DNA of 64,000 nucleotides from Bacteroidota bacterium. GTDB taxonomy: Bacteria; Bacteroidota; Bacteroidia; Chitinophagales; Chitinophagaceae. Position 1 is the stretch's first letter. The number at the start of each line of letters is the position of its first letter. A program made the translations under genes and the position numbers. The stretch is from the NCBI GenBank assembly GCA_018266775.1, contig JAFDZS010000007.1, positions 124,001 through 188,000 of the forward strand, written 5' to 3'. The notes under the pieces are model-generated. The model was not told where the DNA came from. It saw only the letters and a list, made by a program, of their open reading frames with translations, and ran no database searches. Of the stretch, positions 26,365-35,713 are shown in pieces.

Positions 26365-27897
26365 ATGAGTAAAGTAAGAGTTAGATTTGCCCCCAGCCCT
26401 ACCGGCGGTTTACATTTAGGCGGCGTACGCACCGTATTATACAATTATCTTTTTGCAAAAAATAATGGCGGTGATTTTATTGTAAGAATTGAAGACACCG
26501 ATCAAACCCGTTATGTGCCCGGTGCAGAACAATATATTTTCGACTGCCTGCAATGGTGTGGTTTGGAACCGGATGAAAGCCCGCTTCACGGTGGTGAATA
26601 CGGGCCTTACCGGCAAAGTGAAAGAAAGGAAAAGGGCATTTACCAGCAATATGCCGAACAATTAATAAAAGACGGACATGCTTATTATGCATTTGACACA
26701 CCTGAAGAATTGGAACAAATGCGTACAATGTATACCACTGCAGATAATCCCTCGCCGCAGTACGATCATCACCTGCGGATGAAAATGAAAAATTCCCTTA
26801 CGCTTACTGCTGATGAAGTAAATACATTACTGACTAACGGTACCAAACATGCCATCCGTATTAAAATGCCGGAGAATGAAATCATTGCATTCAATGACAT
26901 GATCCGTGGCGATATTCAAAATGAAAGCGGACTGGTGGATGATAAAGTTTTACTGAAGGCCGATGGTATGCCCACTTATCATCTTGCAGTGGTGGTGGAT
27001 GATTATTTAATGAAGATCACCCATGCCTTTCGTGGAGAAGAATGGTTGCCCAGCGCTCCCGTACACGTTTTGCTTTGGAAATATTTATTTGGATTGGATA
27101 AGATGCCGCAATGGGCTCATTTGCCTTTAATATTAGGGCCCAGTGGAAAGTTGAGCAAACGTGATGGTGCCAAATATGGCTTTCCTGTTTTTGCAATGAA
27201 TTGGATGGACCCCAAAACCAATGAACTTACTGAAGGTTTTAAAGAAAGGGGTTTTCTGCCAGAGGCTTTTATTAACCTGCTGGCATTATTGGGTTGGAAT
27301 GCCGGTACAGAACAGGAACTGTTTACCAAAGAAGAATTGATACAGCAATTTTCGATGGAACGGGTACACAGCGGCGGCGCCAAATTTGATTTTGAAAAAG
27401 CCAAGTGGTTCAACCATGAATGGATAAAAAAATTACCTGTAAATCATTACAGCGATAAAGTGAAAAATATTTTTGAGAACAATGGACTGGCTGTTGAAGG
27501 CAATGAAAAATTTGAATCGATATTATCATTGGTAAGTGACCGTTGTACTTTGCTTCCTGATTTTTATACGCAGGCTGGTTTCTTTTTTAAAGACCCGGAA
27601 ACTTTGGATACCGAATCGGTAAAACCGAAATGGAATGCAGACAAACAACATTTCTTTACAGAATGGATCACGCAATTGAATTCCATCAGCAGTTGGGATG
27701 CTGTTGCCATTGAACAATCTTTTAAAGAACTGGCCACAGCAAAAAACATCAAACCCGGCGATTTGCAAATGCCGCTGCGTGTAATGCTGGTGGGCGGCAA
27801 GTTTGGCCCACCGGTATTTGTTATTGCTGCCACTATTGGTAAAGCCGCTGCAATAAACCGGATTCAGCAAGCGTTAGGTATTTTCAGCACCTTTTAA
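26365..27897 (+). CDS. gltX: Glutamate--tRNA ligase
   Basis: 510 residues from ATG 26365 (MSKVRVRFAPSPTG); an ATG five codons upstream would lie inside the promoter box. The class I signature is seen as SPTGGLHLGG (HIGH box) and GKLSKRDGAKYG (KMSKS-like box, about residues 260-270). A C-terminal anticodon-binding domain follows (HSGGAKFDFEKAKWFNHEWI onward), ending in LMVGGKFGPPVFVIAATIGK. It charges tRNA-Glu with glutamate. Single gene behind a terminator, with its own promoter. Confidence 0.95.
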   Translation: MSKVRVRFAPSPTGGLHLGGVRTVLYNYLFAKNNGGDFIVRIEDTDQTRYVPGAEQYIFDCLQWCGLEPDESPLHGGEYGPYRQSERKEKGIYQQYAEQLIKDGHAYYAFDTPEELEQMRTMYTTADNPSPQYDHHLRMKMKNSLTLTADEVNTLLTNGTKHAIRIKMPENEIIAFNDMIRGDIQNESGLVDDKVLLKADGMPTYHLAVVVDDYLMKITHAFRGEEWLPSAPVHVLLWKYLFGLDKMPQWAHLPLILGPSGKLSKRDGAKYGFPVFAMNWMDPKTNELTEGFKERGFLPEAFINLLALLGWNAGTEQELFTKEELIQQFSMERVHSGGAKFDFEKAKWFNHEWIKKLPVNHYSDKVKNIFENNGLAVEGNEKFESILSLVSDRCTLLPDFYTQAGFFFKDPETLDTESVKPKWNADKQHFFTEWITQLNSISSWDAVAIEQSFKELATAKNIKPGDLQMPLRVMLVGGKFGPPVFVIAATIGKAAAINRIQQALGIFSTF

Positions 27898-27941
27898 ACC
27901 TGCAGAATGCCTGCGTGTCTATGAGGAGCAAATCTATCTGT

Positions 27942-29180
27942 ATGAAACAACTGGCTGCAGCAATCATTGTATTAAGTTTATTTTCCTGTAAAAAAAATTC
28001 AACCGATAATGGTGGCGGTACTTCATTACCACCGGTAACCACCGATAGTTTTACGGTAACCGTAAACAATGGTTATGGAACAGGTAAATACAAAACCGGC
28101 GATACGGTTCACATCTTCAGCACGGCTTATACAGATAACCAGGCATTTGATCAATGGAGCAGCGCTGATATTTCTTTGGTGAATGCGTACCAGGAATGGC
28201 ATACCTGGTTCATTATGCCTGCAAAAGATGTATCGTTTAATGGTGCAGTAAAAACCATCACACCCGTTACATTTCAATTTGAAATGATCAAAGGGCGTGA
28301 CCGGTTAAAACCCGTTTATTATTTCTTTCCAACAGGTCATAAAGGTTTTGTGTACCTGCTGCATGGCACCGGTGGCAATGCGGCCAATGTGGTAAACAGT
28401 TATGAATTCAAGCAATTGTATAAAGACCTGGTGAATGATAATTTCGGCATTATCATCACTGAAGCAGAAGAAGCAACTACTGGAGTGGATGCCAATGGCG
28501 ACGGTAAACTAAGATGGGCATACAGTCCGTATGACTCTGTTACCAATGTTGATTATGCCAACATCAAAGCCATTACCGATACCTTTTATACCCGTGGATT
28601 AACCAACAGATCCAAACTCCGGTATTCGGTTGGTATGAGTAATGGCGGCGCATTTTCTGCTTCCTTATCTGCCTTATTTAAGTACACAGCAGCGGTAAGT
28701 TATTGTGCGCCCAGCGGTACACCTGTTGCACAAACATCCACCACTCCATTTCAGTTCTGCATGGCACGTTTTGACAACAATGACAATGTAGGCCCGCAGG
28801 GCAATGCGGATGCACTCACCAATTCCAATCTTTTCGCCAGCCGTGGCATTTGCAGTAAATATTTTATTAAAGAACATTCTCCCTTATACCCGGAACGTTT
28901 TACAAGGCGGGGCGATATTACACTAACAAAATCCACTGCCGTATTCAATGAATTGAAAGCAAAAGGTTACCTCACTGCTAAAAATTATTTTATTGGTTAT
29001 TCAGATGCATTCACTGCAGCGTATACAGCGAACCCCGCTTCATATCCTGAATTCAATGGATTAAATGCACTACAAAAATTATTTGTGCTGGAACAAATTG
29101 ACCTTGCCGTATCCGACCACCAGATGTACAGTGATTTTAATAAAGCCACCATGCGTTTTTTAGATAAACAATGCCAGTGA
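27942..29180 (+). CDS. Lipoprotein alpha/beta-hydrolase
   Basis: 412 residues from ATG 27942, which gives MKQLAAAIIVLSLFSC with the lipobox Cys at about residue 16. Residues about 35-110 resemble a Listeria-Bacteroides-type beta repeat (VNNGYGTGKYKTGDTVHIFS, AFDQWSS). The hydrolase part follows: oxyanion-hole HGTGGNAANV, an acidic DANGDGKLRW loop, nucleophile elbow GMSNGGAFS (Ser), and a possible catalytic His in SDHQMYSDF. This layout fits secreted esterases or polymer depolymerases; the substrate is unknown. Its stop abuts the stop of the next, convergent gene with no gap. Confidence 0.78.
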   Translation: MKQLAAAIIVLSLFSCKKNSTDNGGGTSLPPVTTDSFTVTVNNGYGTGKYKTGDTVHIFSTAYTDNQAFDQWSSADISLVNAYQEWHTWFIMPAKDVSFNGAVKTITPVTFQFEMIKGRDRLKPVYYFFPTGHKGFVYLLHGTGGNAANVVNSYEFKQLYKDLVNDNFGIIITEAEEATTGVDANGDGKLRWAYSPYDSVTNVDYANIKAITDTFYTRGLTNRSKLRYSVGMSNGGAFSASLSALFKYTAAVSYCAPSGTPVAQTSTTPFQFCMARFDNNDNVGPQGNADALTNSNLFASRGICSKYFIKEHSPLYPERFTRRGDITLTKSTAVFNELKAKGYLTAKNYFIGYSDAFTAAYTANPASYPEFNGLNALQKLFVLEQIDLAVSDHQMYSDFNKATMRFLDKQCQ

Positions 29181-30701
29181 TCATTCTTCGGGAGCGGCAT
29201 ACCATTTCCGGTATAATCTTCTGAATACGGGTTCAATTAAAACCAGCAATATAATACCCCCGGCAAATTCAGCAACCAGATAATACAAAGCCTGTTGCTG
29301 GTAATCATAACGTTCCTGATATGGATTATCATATGCATGACGGCGCATTGCCTCATCAATGGCTACAAAAACAAGTGGCATAAAAGGTGTACAAAATACA
29401 AACAGATTAAGGCCTATACCCTGCACTGCTGTTCTTTTTTGATTGCTTTTTACCGATAATGCAAGCGCTAAAAAAGCAATATAATACACCACTATGAAAG
29501 AAAATACTGTAGTTTCATCTCCATAACTTACTACTGTAATCAAACCTGTGAAAATAGCCAGTATCACTGCTGCCAAAAGAGTAAAGAAAAATGTACGGAC
29601 AGTGGTATGCCGGAAAATAAAAACCAGGAGTGTAAATACGATAGTAAAATAATAAAATACTCTCAGGTATGTACTCCAGTTGTTTCTCCATTCATACTTT
29701 TTTTGCACGGCGTTTCTTAATCCACTATTGATAAAATCCAGGTGGTATTTATCGTAAATTTTCAATTTATAATCCTCAGTCCTTCCATCATCATCAACCA
29801 ATCCATACCCTGAACTGTAGTAATTATCGCCACTTCTGTCGGAATATTTCTCACTGAGTTTAGCCATTTCCTGCTGCAGTGCTGCCTGGTCGGCAGCATG
29901 ATGAGGCCTCACCACTTTGCGGTATAATTCAGCCGAGCGCATCAATTTTGTATGGGTAAACTCATCTGCATCGTAGGTGTACGCAAACATATATACCGGG
30001 CTTTTATAAAATACATAAAGGGAGTCTGAAATTTTCACCATACTGTCAGCTGACAACAAACTATTTTTCAGATCGGTTGAATCTACAGTACGATATCTTT
30101 CCCGGTACGTCTCAGCTACTGCAACTGTATCTGTAATTACGGTGGTATCATTAGTTGGTGCGTCATTGATATTTTTTCTTTTTACTGGTTTCACCAACTC
30201 GGCAGTATCCGGCTTCCAGGCTTTAGGCAGTTGATTGTACTCTAACTGGCAGATGATAGTGTTCATCTTATTTATATCCTTCGCTATTTCTTCATTACCA
30301 AATTGCTGGTTGGCCCTTAATGTTTGTATTCCAACAGGAAGAAAGCAAACCCCCACTATCATTCCAATACTTAGAAAATACAGTATAAACATCTTTAGCC
30401 CGTCCCATGGCAGCCAATTGCCATAGCGTTTAAAAACATTAAACCGTAACAGGTAAATCAGCCAGCATATAAACCCGATTAATGAAATCAGAATAACAAA
30501 AGTTACCCAGCCACCAATATTGCTGTTCTGGCGGGCATCGAAAAATGCCAGGTAGCAAAAACTGCTGAGCATTACTGCATACAGGGCAACAAACCAGGCA
30601 ACAAGATGTGTTCTTGAAGACCATACACCAGGTTTCTCCAATAATAATTTATCATCAAGGTGTTGTATAAATGAGGGAACTAAGGGCCGTTTATTATTCA
30701 T
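29181..30701 (-). CDS. Polytopic membrane protein, probable partner of the adjacent ABC ATPase
   Basis: 506 residues. Three helices near the N-terminus (about 32-53, 65-88, 105-125) precede a long hydrophilic region (about 130-345) rich in charged residues, then about five more helices (350-490). I do not recognise a named family. It starts 17 bp after the ABC ATPase gene on the same strand, so the two probably form one exporter-type system with the ATPase translated first. Substrate unknown. The large central domain is where specificity would be expected. Confidence 0.7.
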   Translation of the reverse strand: MNNKRPLVPSFIQHLDDKLLLEKPGVWSSRTHLVAWFVALYAVMLSSFCYLAFFDARQNSNIGGWVTFVILISLIGFICWLIYLLRFNVFKRYGNWLPWDGLKMFILYFLSIGMIVGVCFLPVGIQTLRANQQFGNEEIAKDINKMNTIICQLEYNQLPKAWKPDTAELVKPVKRKNINDAPTNDTTVITDTVAVAETYRERYRTVDSTDLKNSLLSADSMVKISDSLYVFYKSPVYMFAYTYDADEFTHTKLMRSAELYRKVVRPHHAADQAALQQEMAKLSEKYSDRSGDNYYSSGYGLVDDDGRTEDYKLKIYDKYHLDFINSGLRNAVQKKYEWRNNWSTYLRVFYYFTIVFTLLVFIFRHTTVRTFFFTLLAAVILAIFTGLITVVSYGDETTVFSFIVVYYIAFLALALSVKSNQKRTAVQGIGLNLFVFCTPFMPLVFVAIDEAMRRHAYDNPYQERYDYQQQALYYLVAEFAGGIILLVLIEPVFRRLYRKWYAAPEE

Positions 30702-30718
30702 TGCTGCTGAATTGGTGG

Positions 30719-31867
30719 TTAGAAAAAACGTTTGGTACTGTAAGTAATATCCCGGAAATAAGTTACAGGCACTCCGGAGCTGATCAGTTTTTCAATGATT
30801 TGCCCTGCTGTTAATTCAGGTGAAATGATGGTGTAAAATCCGCCATTGTATTGCAATTCCACTTGCCTGCTTTCGAAAACAGCCAGTATGCGGTCATGCG
30901 TATACGTAGTTTCAATTTCAACTGCGGTACTGGTAATTTTTTCCTTTTTATCGCTACTGCTGTATACACAGTTACCCTGCTTGATAAAGATTACCGTATC
31001 GGCCACTTTTTCCACTTCATGCAGTTGTTGTGAACTTAAAATCACACCCATTGGGTTATGGGCGCCTTTGGCCATAAAAATCAAATCGGTCAAAATGGTT
31101 TGCTGTGCATTAATATCAAGATTGGCAAGCGGTTCATCCAGAATTAATAATCTGGGTTGCTGCAATAATATCCGTGCAATTTCAAACCGGGTGCGGTAGC
31201 CGCTGCTGATCTGGTTCCAGGTAAGATGTGCATAACTGCTGAGGTTTAGGCGTTCCAGCATAAAGTTTACCATCAGTTCATTTTTTGCACCATGCAAACC
31301 GGAGATAGATGCGCTGAAATGCAGGTTATCTTTTAATAAACCATACCACCTTGGTATACGCTGCGGAATAAAGGCAATATGATTTTTTATTGCATACGCA
31401 TCGGGTTGTTTCAATAAATGATATTCAACTGCACCACCATCCAGTGCCAGTTGGCCGGCAAGGCAGCGCAGCAGGGTAGTTTTACCATTGCCGTTTTCCC
31501 CCACCACACCCAAAACGTTGCCGGTATTCAATTGCAGGCTGATTGGTTTTAAACTAAAATTGCCACTGCTGTATGTTTTTGCTGCTTTATGTGCACTGAT
31601 GAGCGGGTACGCACGGGAAGCAGCACTGGCCGGAATCTTTATTGCGTGTTGTAAAATGCGTTCGGCAGAAGATAAAAAATCGGCAGGAACATTTTTATCA
31701 TCATCCTGCTTTTCACATTCATGAAAATTCCTGCTCCATTGTATGGCTTCGTCAATCAGTTCGTCATCGCCGGTATCAAGGCAATAATCCAGCGTTCGCC
31801 TCACAGCAACAGAGTAATCGCCATGCTTCAGGTAAGCGGAAATTTCAGCAGTAATTGGTGTGGACAT
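30719..31867 (-). CDS. ABC transporter ATP-binding protein with N-terminal extension
   Basis: 382 residues. The first ~95 residues are a helical extension of unknown type. The ABC domain has Walker A VGENGNGKTT (about residues 122-131), Q-loop IAFIPQRIPRWYG, a degenerate signature ISSGYRTRFEIARILL in place of LSGGQ, Walker B LLILDEPLANLD and a switch-like LSSQQLHEVEKVAD in which Gln replaces the usual His. A C-terminal ~85 residues may be regulatory (VEIETTYTHDRILAVFESRQVELQ). With the adjacent 506-residue membrane protein it likely forms a transporter. The altered signature and H-loop suggest weak or modified ATP hydrolysis. Confidence 0.82.
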   Translation of the reverse strand: MSTPITAEISAYLKHGDYSVAVRRTLDYCLDTGDDELIDEAIQWSRNFHECEKQDDDKNVPADFLSSAERILQHAIKIPASAASRAYPLISAHKAAKTYSSGNFSLKPISLQLNTGNVLGVVGENGNGKTTLLRCLAGQLALDGGAVEYHLLKQPDAYAIKNHIAFIPQRIPRWYGLLKDNLHFSASISGLHGAKNELMVNFMLERLNLSSYAHLTWNQISSGYRTRFEIARILLQQPRLLILDEPLANLDINAQQTILTDLIFMAKGAHNPMGVILSSQQLHEVEKVADTVIFIKQGNCVYSSSDKKEKITSTAVEIETTYTHDRILAVFESRQVELQYNGGFYTIISPELTAGQIIEKLISSGVPVTYFRDITYSTKRFF

Positions 31868-31966
31868 AAAAGGGAATTAGGGTGAACGTTCTATCACAAA
31901 ATAGTAAACTATTACTGATATTGGCTGATTACGTTTAATTTTACAAAACTTTAAACGGATTGCATT

Positions 31967-32380
31967 ATGGAAAAGAACAGGCCCATCAGGGTTTTAGTGG
32001 CAAAGGTTGGTTTGGATGGCCATGACCGCGGTGCCAAAGTAATTGCCACTGCTTTGCGTGATGCAGGTATGGAAGTTATTTATACCGGTTTGCGTCAAAC
32101 ACCGGAAATGGTTGTCAATGCCGCCTTACAGGAAGATGTGGACGCCATTGGCATCAGCATATTAAGCGGTGCACACAACACCGTTTTTCCCAAGGTGATG
32201 ACACTGATGAAAGAAAAGGAAATGAATGATGTATTGCTTACCGGTGGCGGTATCATACCTGAAGATGATATGAAAGCGTTACAGCAACTGGGTGTGGGCA
32301 AATTATTTGCGCCGGGCACCTCTACCCAGGAGATTGCAGGTTACATTACAGACTGGGTAAAAGCCAACCGGAGTTTCTGA
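31967..32380 (+). CDS. Free-standing cobalamin-binding subunit of an acyl-CoA mutase
   Basis: 137 residues, only a B12-binding domain. Base-off/His-on motif DGHDRG (DxHxxG, about residues 18-23), then GISILSGAH and [11 protein letters not shown], which are the SxL and GG motifs. The length matches small subunits of methylmalonyl-, isobutyryl- or hydroxyisobutyryl-CoA mutases, which need a separate large catalytic subunit; none lies in the window. Downstream are a long inverted repeat and an enoyl-CoA hydratase gene, consistent with acyl-CoA metabolism. Promoter-like TAATTTTA lies 23 nt before the ATG. Confidence 0.88.
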   Translation: MEKNRPIRVLVAKVGLDGHDRGAKVIATALRDAGMEVIYTGLRQTPEMVVNAALQEDVDAIGISILSGAHNTVFPKVMTLMKEKEMNDVLLTGGGIIPEDDMKALQQLGVGKLFAPGTSTQEIAGYITDWVKANRSF

Positions 32381-32391
32381 TCTGAATACTA

Positions 32392-32438
32392 TGTTCATTA
32401 AACGGGCTGTTGCTGCGCAACAGCCCGTTTAATGAACA
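32392..32438. repeat. 22-bp perfect inverted repeat with 3-nt loop
   Basis: Arms 32392-32413 and 32417-32438 are perfectly complementary (core AACGGGCTGTTGC / GCAACAGCCCGTT) around loop TGC. It begins 12 nt after the stop of the B12-subunit gene. There is no T-tract after it, so it is either an unusual terminator, an mRNA stabiliser or a DNA-level cruciform. Confidence 0.9.
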
Positions 32439-32576
32439 GCCCTGCATGCCACAAAAGAAAACAGCATTTGCTGATGCTGAATAAAATAAATTGCAGCAAA
32501 CCTTCTGTATGATTCCTTCAAAATATCATTGGCATTTCCTATTTTTAATAATTATTTTCAGAAAAAATACACCCCC

Positions 32577-33371
32577 ATGTACAGCACGTTGCTTGCCAGC
32601 TTAGACAATGGTATTTTTACCATTACCATCAACCGCCCCGATAAATTAAATGCATTAAATAAAGATGTATTCACCGACCTTGATACTGTGATGGATGAAG
32701 TGTACCGCAACAACGATATCAAAACGGTGATTATCACCGGTGCAGGAAACAAAGCTTTTGTTGCAGGTGCAGATATAACAGAATTTGGTGGCCTGAGTAA
32801 AGAAGATGCCATAGCTTTAGCCACCCGCGGGCAAAAAGTATTTTTTAAAATTGAAAACTGCCGTAAACCAGTGGTGGCTGCTGTTAATGGCTTTGCTTTA
32901 GGCGGTGGTTGCGAACTGGCCATGGCCTGCCATTTCAGGCTGTGCAGCGAAAATGCAAAATTCGGACAGCCGGAAGTAAACCTTGGATTAATACCAGGCT
33001 ATGGCGGCACACAACGGTTAACGCAATTAATTGGCAAAAGCAAAAGCATGGAGCTGCAAATGACCGCACAGATTATTGATGCAAAGGAAGCCCTGCAGGC
33101 AGGATTGGTTAACTATGTTACCACGCAGGAAACATTGCTGGTCAAGACCAAAGATATTTTACACACTATTATGTCCAAAGCACCCATTGCCATTGGGAAA
33201 ATCATTGAATGTGTGAATGTAGCTGTACTCAGTGACAGTTCATTCACCAACGGCACCAGTGGTTATGCAAGGGAAATTCAATGCTTCGGAGATTGTTTTG
33301 CTACTGAAGACATGAAAGAAGGTACCACCGCCTTTCTTGAAAAAAGAAAAGCCCATTTCACCGGCAAATAA
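32577..33371 (+). CDS. Enoyl-CoA hydratase/isomerase (crotonase family)
   Basis: 264 residues from ATG 32577 (MYSTLLASLDNGIFTITINRPD); an earlier TTG frame has no family support. The oxyanion-hole sequence AFVAGADITEF and the VNGFALGGGCELAMACHF block carry the first catalytic Glu. The second Glu sits in FGQPEVNLGLIPGYGGTQRL. Both Glu residues used for hydration of trans-2-enoyl-CoA are therefore present, so hydratase activity is likely (beta-oxidation or branched-chain amino acid breakdown). It is 196 bp downstream of the B12-subunit gene on the same strand and converges on the fucosidase gene (20 bp between stops). Confidence 0.9.
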   Translation: MYSTLLASLDNGIFTITINRPDKLNALNKDVFTDLDTVMDEVYRNNDIKTVIITGAGNKAFVAGADITEFGGLSKEDAIALATRGQKVFFKIENCRKPVVAAVNGFALGGGCELAMACHFRLCSENAKFGQPEVNLGLIPGYGGTQRLTQLIGKSKSMELQMTAQIIDAKEALQAGLVNYVTTQETLLVKTKDILHTIMSKAPIAIGKIIECVNVAVLSDSSFTNGTSGYAREIQCFGDCFATEDMKEGTTAFLEKRKAHFTGK

Positions 33372-33391
33372 TCTATTACAGACAGACCCAT

Positions 33392-35518
33392 TTACTGGTG
33401 ATACAAAATATTTGCAGGAATTTCTTTTTTCGTTTCACCATTCAGGTTATAGCTCACTTTAAGTGCGTTATCGCCAGCACTATCGAAATACAAAACTTTT
33501 ATTTTGTGGTACCCCTTTGCCAGTGAAACCTTTCCTGCTTCTTCGGCTTCTCCATGATTGCCGTCGTTATTCACCACCATTTCGCCATCTATGTACAGCA
33601 TACTGCCATCGTCACTACTGGTATAAAAATCATACAATCCTGTTTTATTTATTTGAATCCATCCTTCGAATATCAAACCGAATTTGCTTTTACGTGCTTT
33701 TTTATCCAGGTTGATTTTTTCTGCAATACCTTTTTGCAGTGGCTGCATGGTCACTAAAGTTTCCATCGTTAATCCAGGTGCTTCAACATAATTGTATTCC
33801 AGTCCGGGTTGTACATTACGAAGCCTGGTTGATGGCTTCATTGTAAACACTTTTACTGCACGTTCTTCCAAAGTGCTTTCAAGAAATCCATCTTTTATTG
33901 CAATGGCCTTAACCATTATATTATTTTGAGGTTTGATTGCTCCATTGTACAATGGAGATTTTGCGTTTGGTATTGATCCATCAACAGTAAAATGTATAGC
34001 TGCATTTTCATCCTTATCCTGGATGGAAACTATGGGTTCCCATTTGCTGTTATAGTTGATATCGATTTCAGGTTTATGCGCATATCTTCCAAAATCAGCA
34101 ATTTTTAAGACATAAGCATAAGGTGCCTTTATTGTGTTGGGGTCATAATCGGGCATATTAACCACAACATCATTTCCAACCTGTTGCCAGTGTATATCCG
34201 TTTTTGTTGATAAAAAACTGATTGCAGTATTAGCGGGTAACTGAATATTTTTCAACGTAACTTTTTTGTCCGACGGATAACGCGGTAAGATGGCATACAG
34301 CGCATTTGAAGCAGGATTGTAAGTATAAAATATTTCTTTTACCGCATAACCCGGATCGGGATCAATAGTGATCTTTAACAGCATATCCCCGCTTCTGTCT
34401 GTATAATTCCTGTTGCCTGCGCCCCACTGGGATGAGGTTTTCCATCTTACCGTATTATAAATCGCTTCCCCGTTGATCTTTAGCCAGTCGCCCATTTGCA
34501 ATAAACGTTCCTGCATAATCGGTGGAATTTTGCCATGTTCATCAGGGCCAATATCCAGCAAAAAATTTCCACCACGGCTTACTTTATCTATTAACTGTAA
34601 CACTAATGATTGTGTGGAATTATAATCCCAGGCATCTTCTCCCCTGTTATACCCATAGCTGAAACCCATACCACGGCTTTCTTCCCAGGCATGATCTTCA
34701 AAATCCAGGTCGGGCTGGTATTCAGGCGTGTAAATACCCCCATGATGGAACCTGACGCCAATCCCCCATCTATCGTTTACGATTACACTATTTTTTACAG
34801 GGCTTTCATTGTACAGCCATGCCAGGAATTCTTTGCTTTTCCACACTGAATCAGGGGCTTCCCAATCTCCATCCGTCCAGAATACGTCTGGCTGGTAATG
34901 ATTGATCAGGTCTTTCATTTGCGGCCAGGTATGTGTTAACGCAAACTCGCTTTTATTTTTTTTCCAAAGCGGATTATACCATTCGTACAGGGAATAATAC
35001 ATTCCTGCATGTACAGTTGTTTTACGTACAGCGGCAAACAGGTCTTTGATCAAATCTCTTTTCGGCCCCACATCAACGGCATTCCATTTAAACCCCCAAT
35101 CGCGGTCTGCTTCTTTACTGGGCCATAAAGTAAACCCGTCATGATGTTTGGAGGTAAGTACAATATACTTTGCTCCTGATGCTTCAAAAAGTTTAGCCCA
35201 TTCATCGGGTTGAAATAATTCCGCCTTAAAATCATTGGCAAGGTCGTAATAACTGCGGTTGCCAAATTTTGCCTCCTGGTATTTGATACGGGGCGTATCA
35301 TTGCTTTGCAAACCATTCTGGTACCATTCTGCATATTGCCCCTTACTGCTCCATCCCGGTACCGAATACACGCCCCAGTGAATGAATATCCCAAACTTGG
35401 CATTGGTAAACCAGGAAGGTATGGGCCGTTTGTCTAAACTTTCCCAGGTGGGTTGATAGGTTTGTGCTGCTGCATGCAGTGTACTGCAGGCAATAAGAAT
35501 GGTAAGCAGTTTTTTCAT
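33392..35518 (-). CDS. GH29 alpha-L-fucosidase with chitobiase-like and PA14 domains
   Basis: 708 residues with signal peptide (cleavage near HAAAQ). GH29 barrel about 25-350: FGIFIHWGVYSVPGW, YIVLTSKHHDGFTLWPS, and the nucleophile region PDVFWTDGDWEAPD (Asp about residue 215). Then comes a beta-sandwich, a chitobiase-type segment (IHFTVDGSIPNAKSPLYNG), and a C-terminal PA14-like module (GWIQINKTGLYDFYTSSDDGS, about 610-700). It releases alpha-L-fucose from glycans in the periplasm or at the surface; the linkage is not predictable here. No T9SS domain. It is downstream of a second GH29 gene on the same strand. Confidence 0.9.
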   Translation of the reverse strand: MKKLLTILIACSTLHAAAQTYQPTWESLDKRPIPSWFTNAKFGIFIHWGVYSVPGWSSKGQYAEWYQNGLQSNDTPRIKYQEAKFGNRSYYDLANDFKAELFQPDEWAKLFEASGAKYIVLTSKHHDGFTLWPSKEADRDWGFKWNAVDVGPKRDLIKDLFAAVRKTTVHAGMYYSLYEWYNPLWKKNKSEFALTHTWPQMKDLINHYQPDVFWTDGDWEAPDSVWKSKEFLAWLYNESPVKNSVIVNDRWGIGVRFHHGGIYTPEYQPDLDFEDHAWEESRGMGFSYGYNRGEDAWDYNSTQSLVLQLIDKVSRGGNFLLDIGPDEHGKIPPIMQERLLQMGDWLKINGEAIYNTVRWKTSSQWGAGNRNYTDRSGDMLLKITIDPDPGYAVKEIFYTYNPASNALYAILPRYPSDKKVTLKNIQLPANTAISFLSTKTDIHWQQVGNDVVVNMPDYDPNTIKAPYAYVLKIADFGRYAHKPEIDINYNSKWEPIVSIQDKDENAAIHFTVDGSIPNAKSPLYNGAIKPQNNIMVKAIAIKDGFLESTLEERAVKVFTMKPSTRLRNVQPGLEYNYVEAPGLTMETLVTMQPLQKGIAEKINLDKKARKSKFGLIFEGWIQINKTGLYDFYTSSDDGSMLYIDGEMVVNNDGNHGEAEEAGKVSLAKGYHKIKVLYFDSAGDNALKVSYNLNGETKKEIPANILYHQ

Positions 35519-35713
35519 GTAATTAATTTTACTATGTAGTGTTATTAAGGTAATTATGAACCCCGAAAAATTTTTACTTTACTTTTTTGCTTCTCCAAAA
35601 AACGAGCCCCGGCAATAACCGCAGGAACCGGGAAAGCCCTGATTCAGCTTTTGTACTGCTGTTTACTCAGTTTTATTTCCCTGATCGTAACAATGAGGCA
35701 GTTTACACTTACT

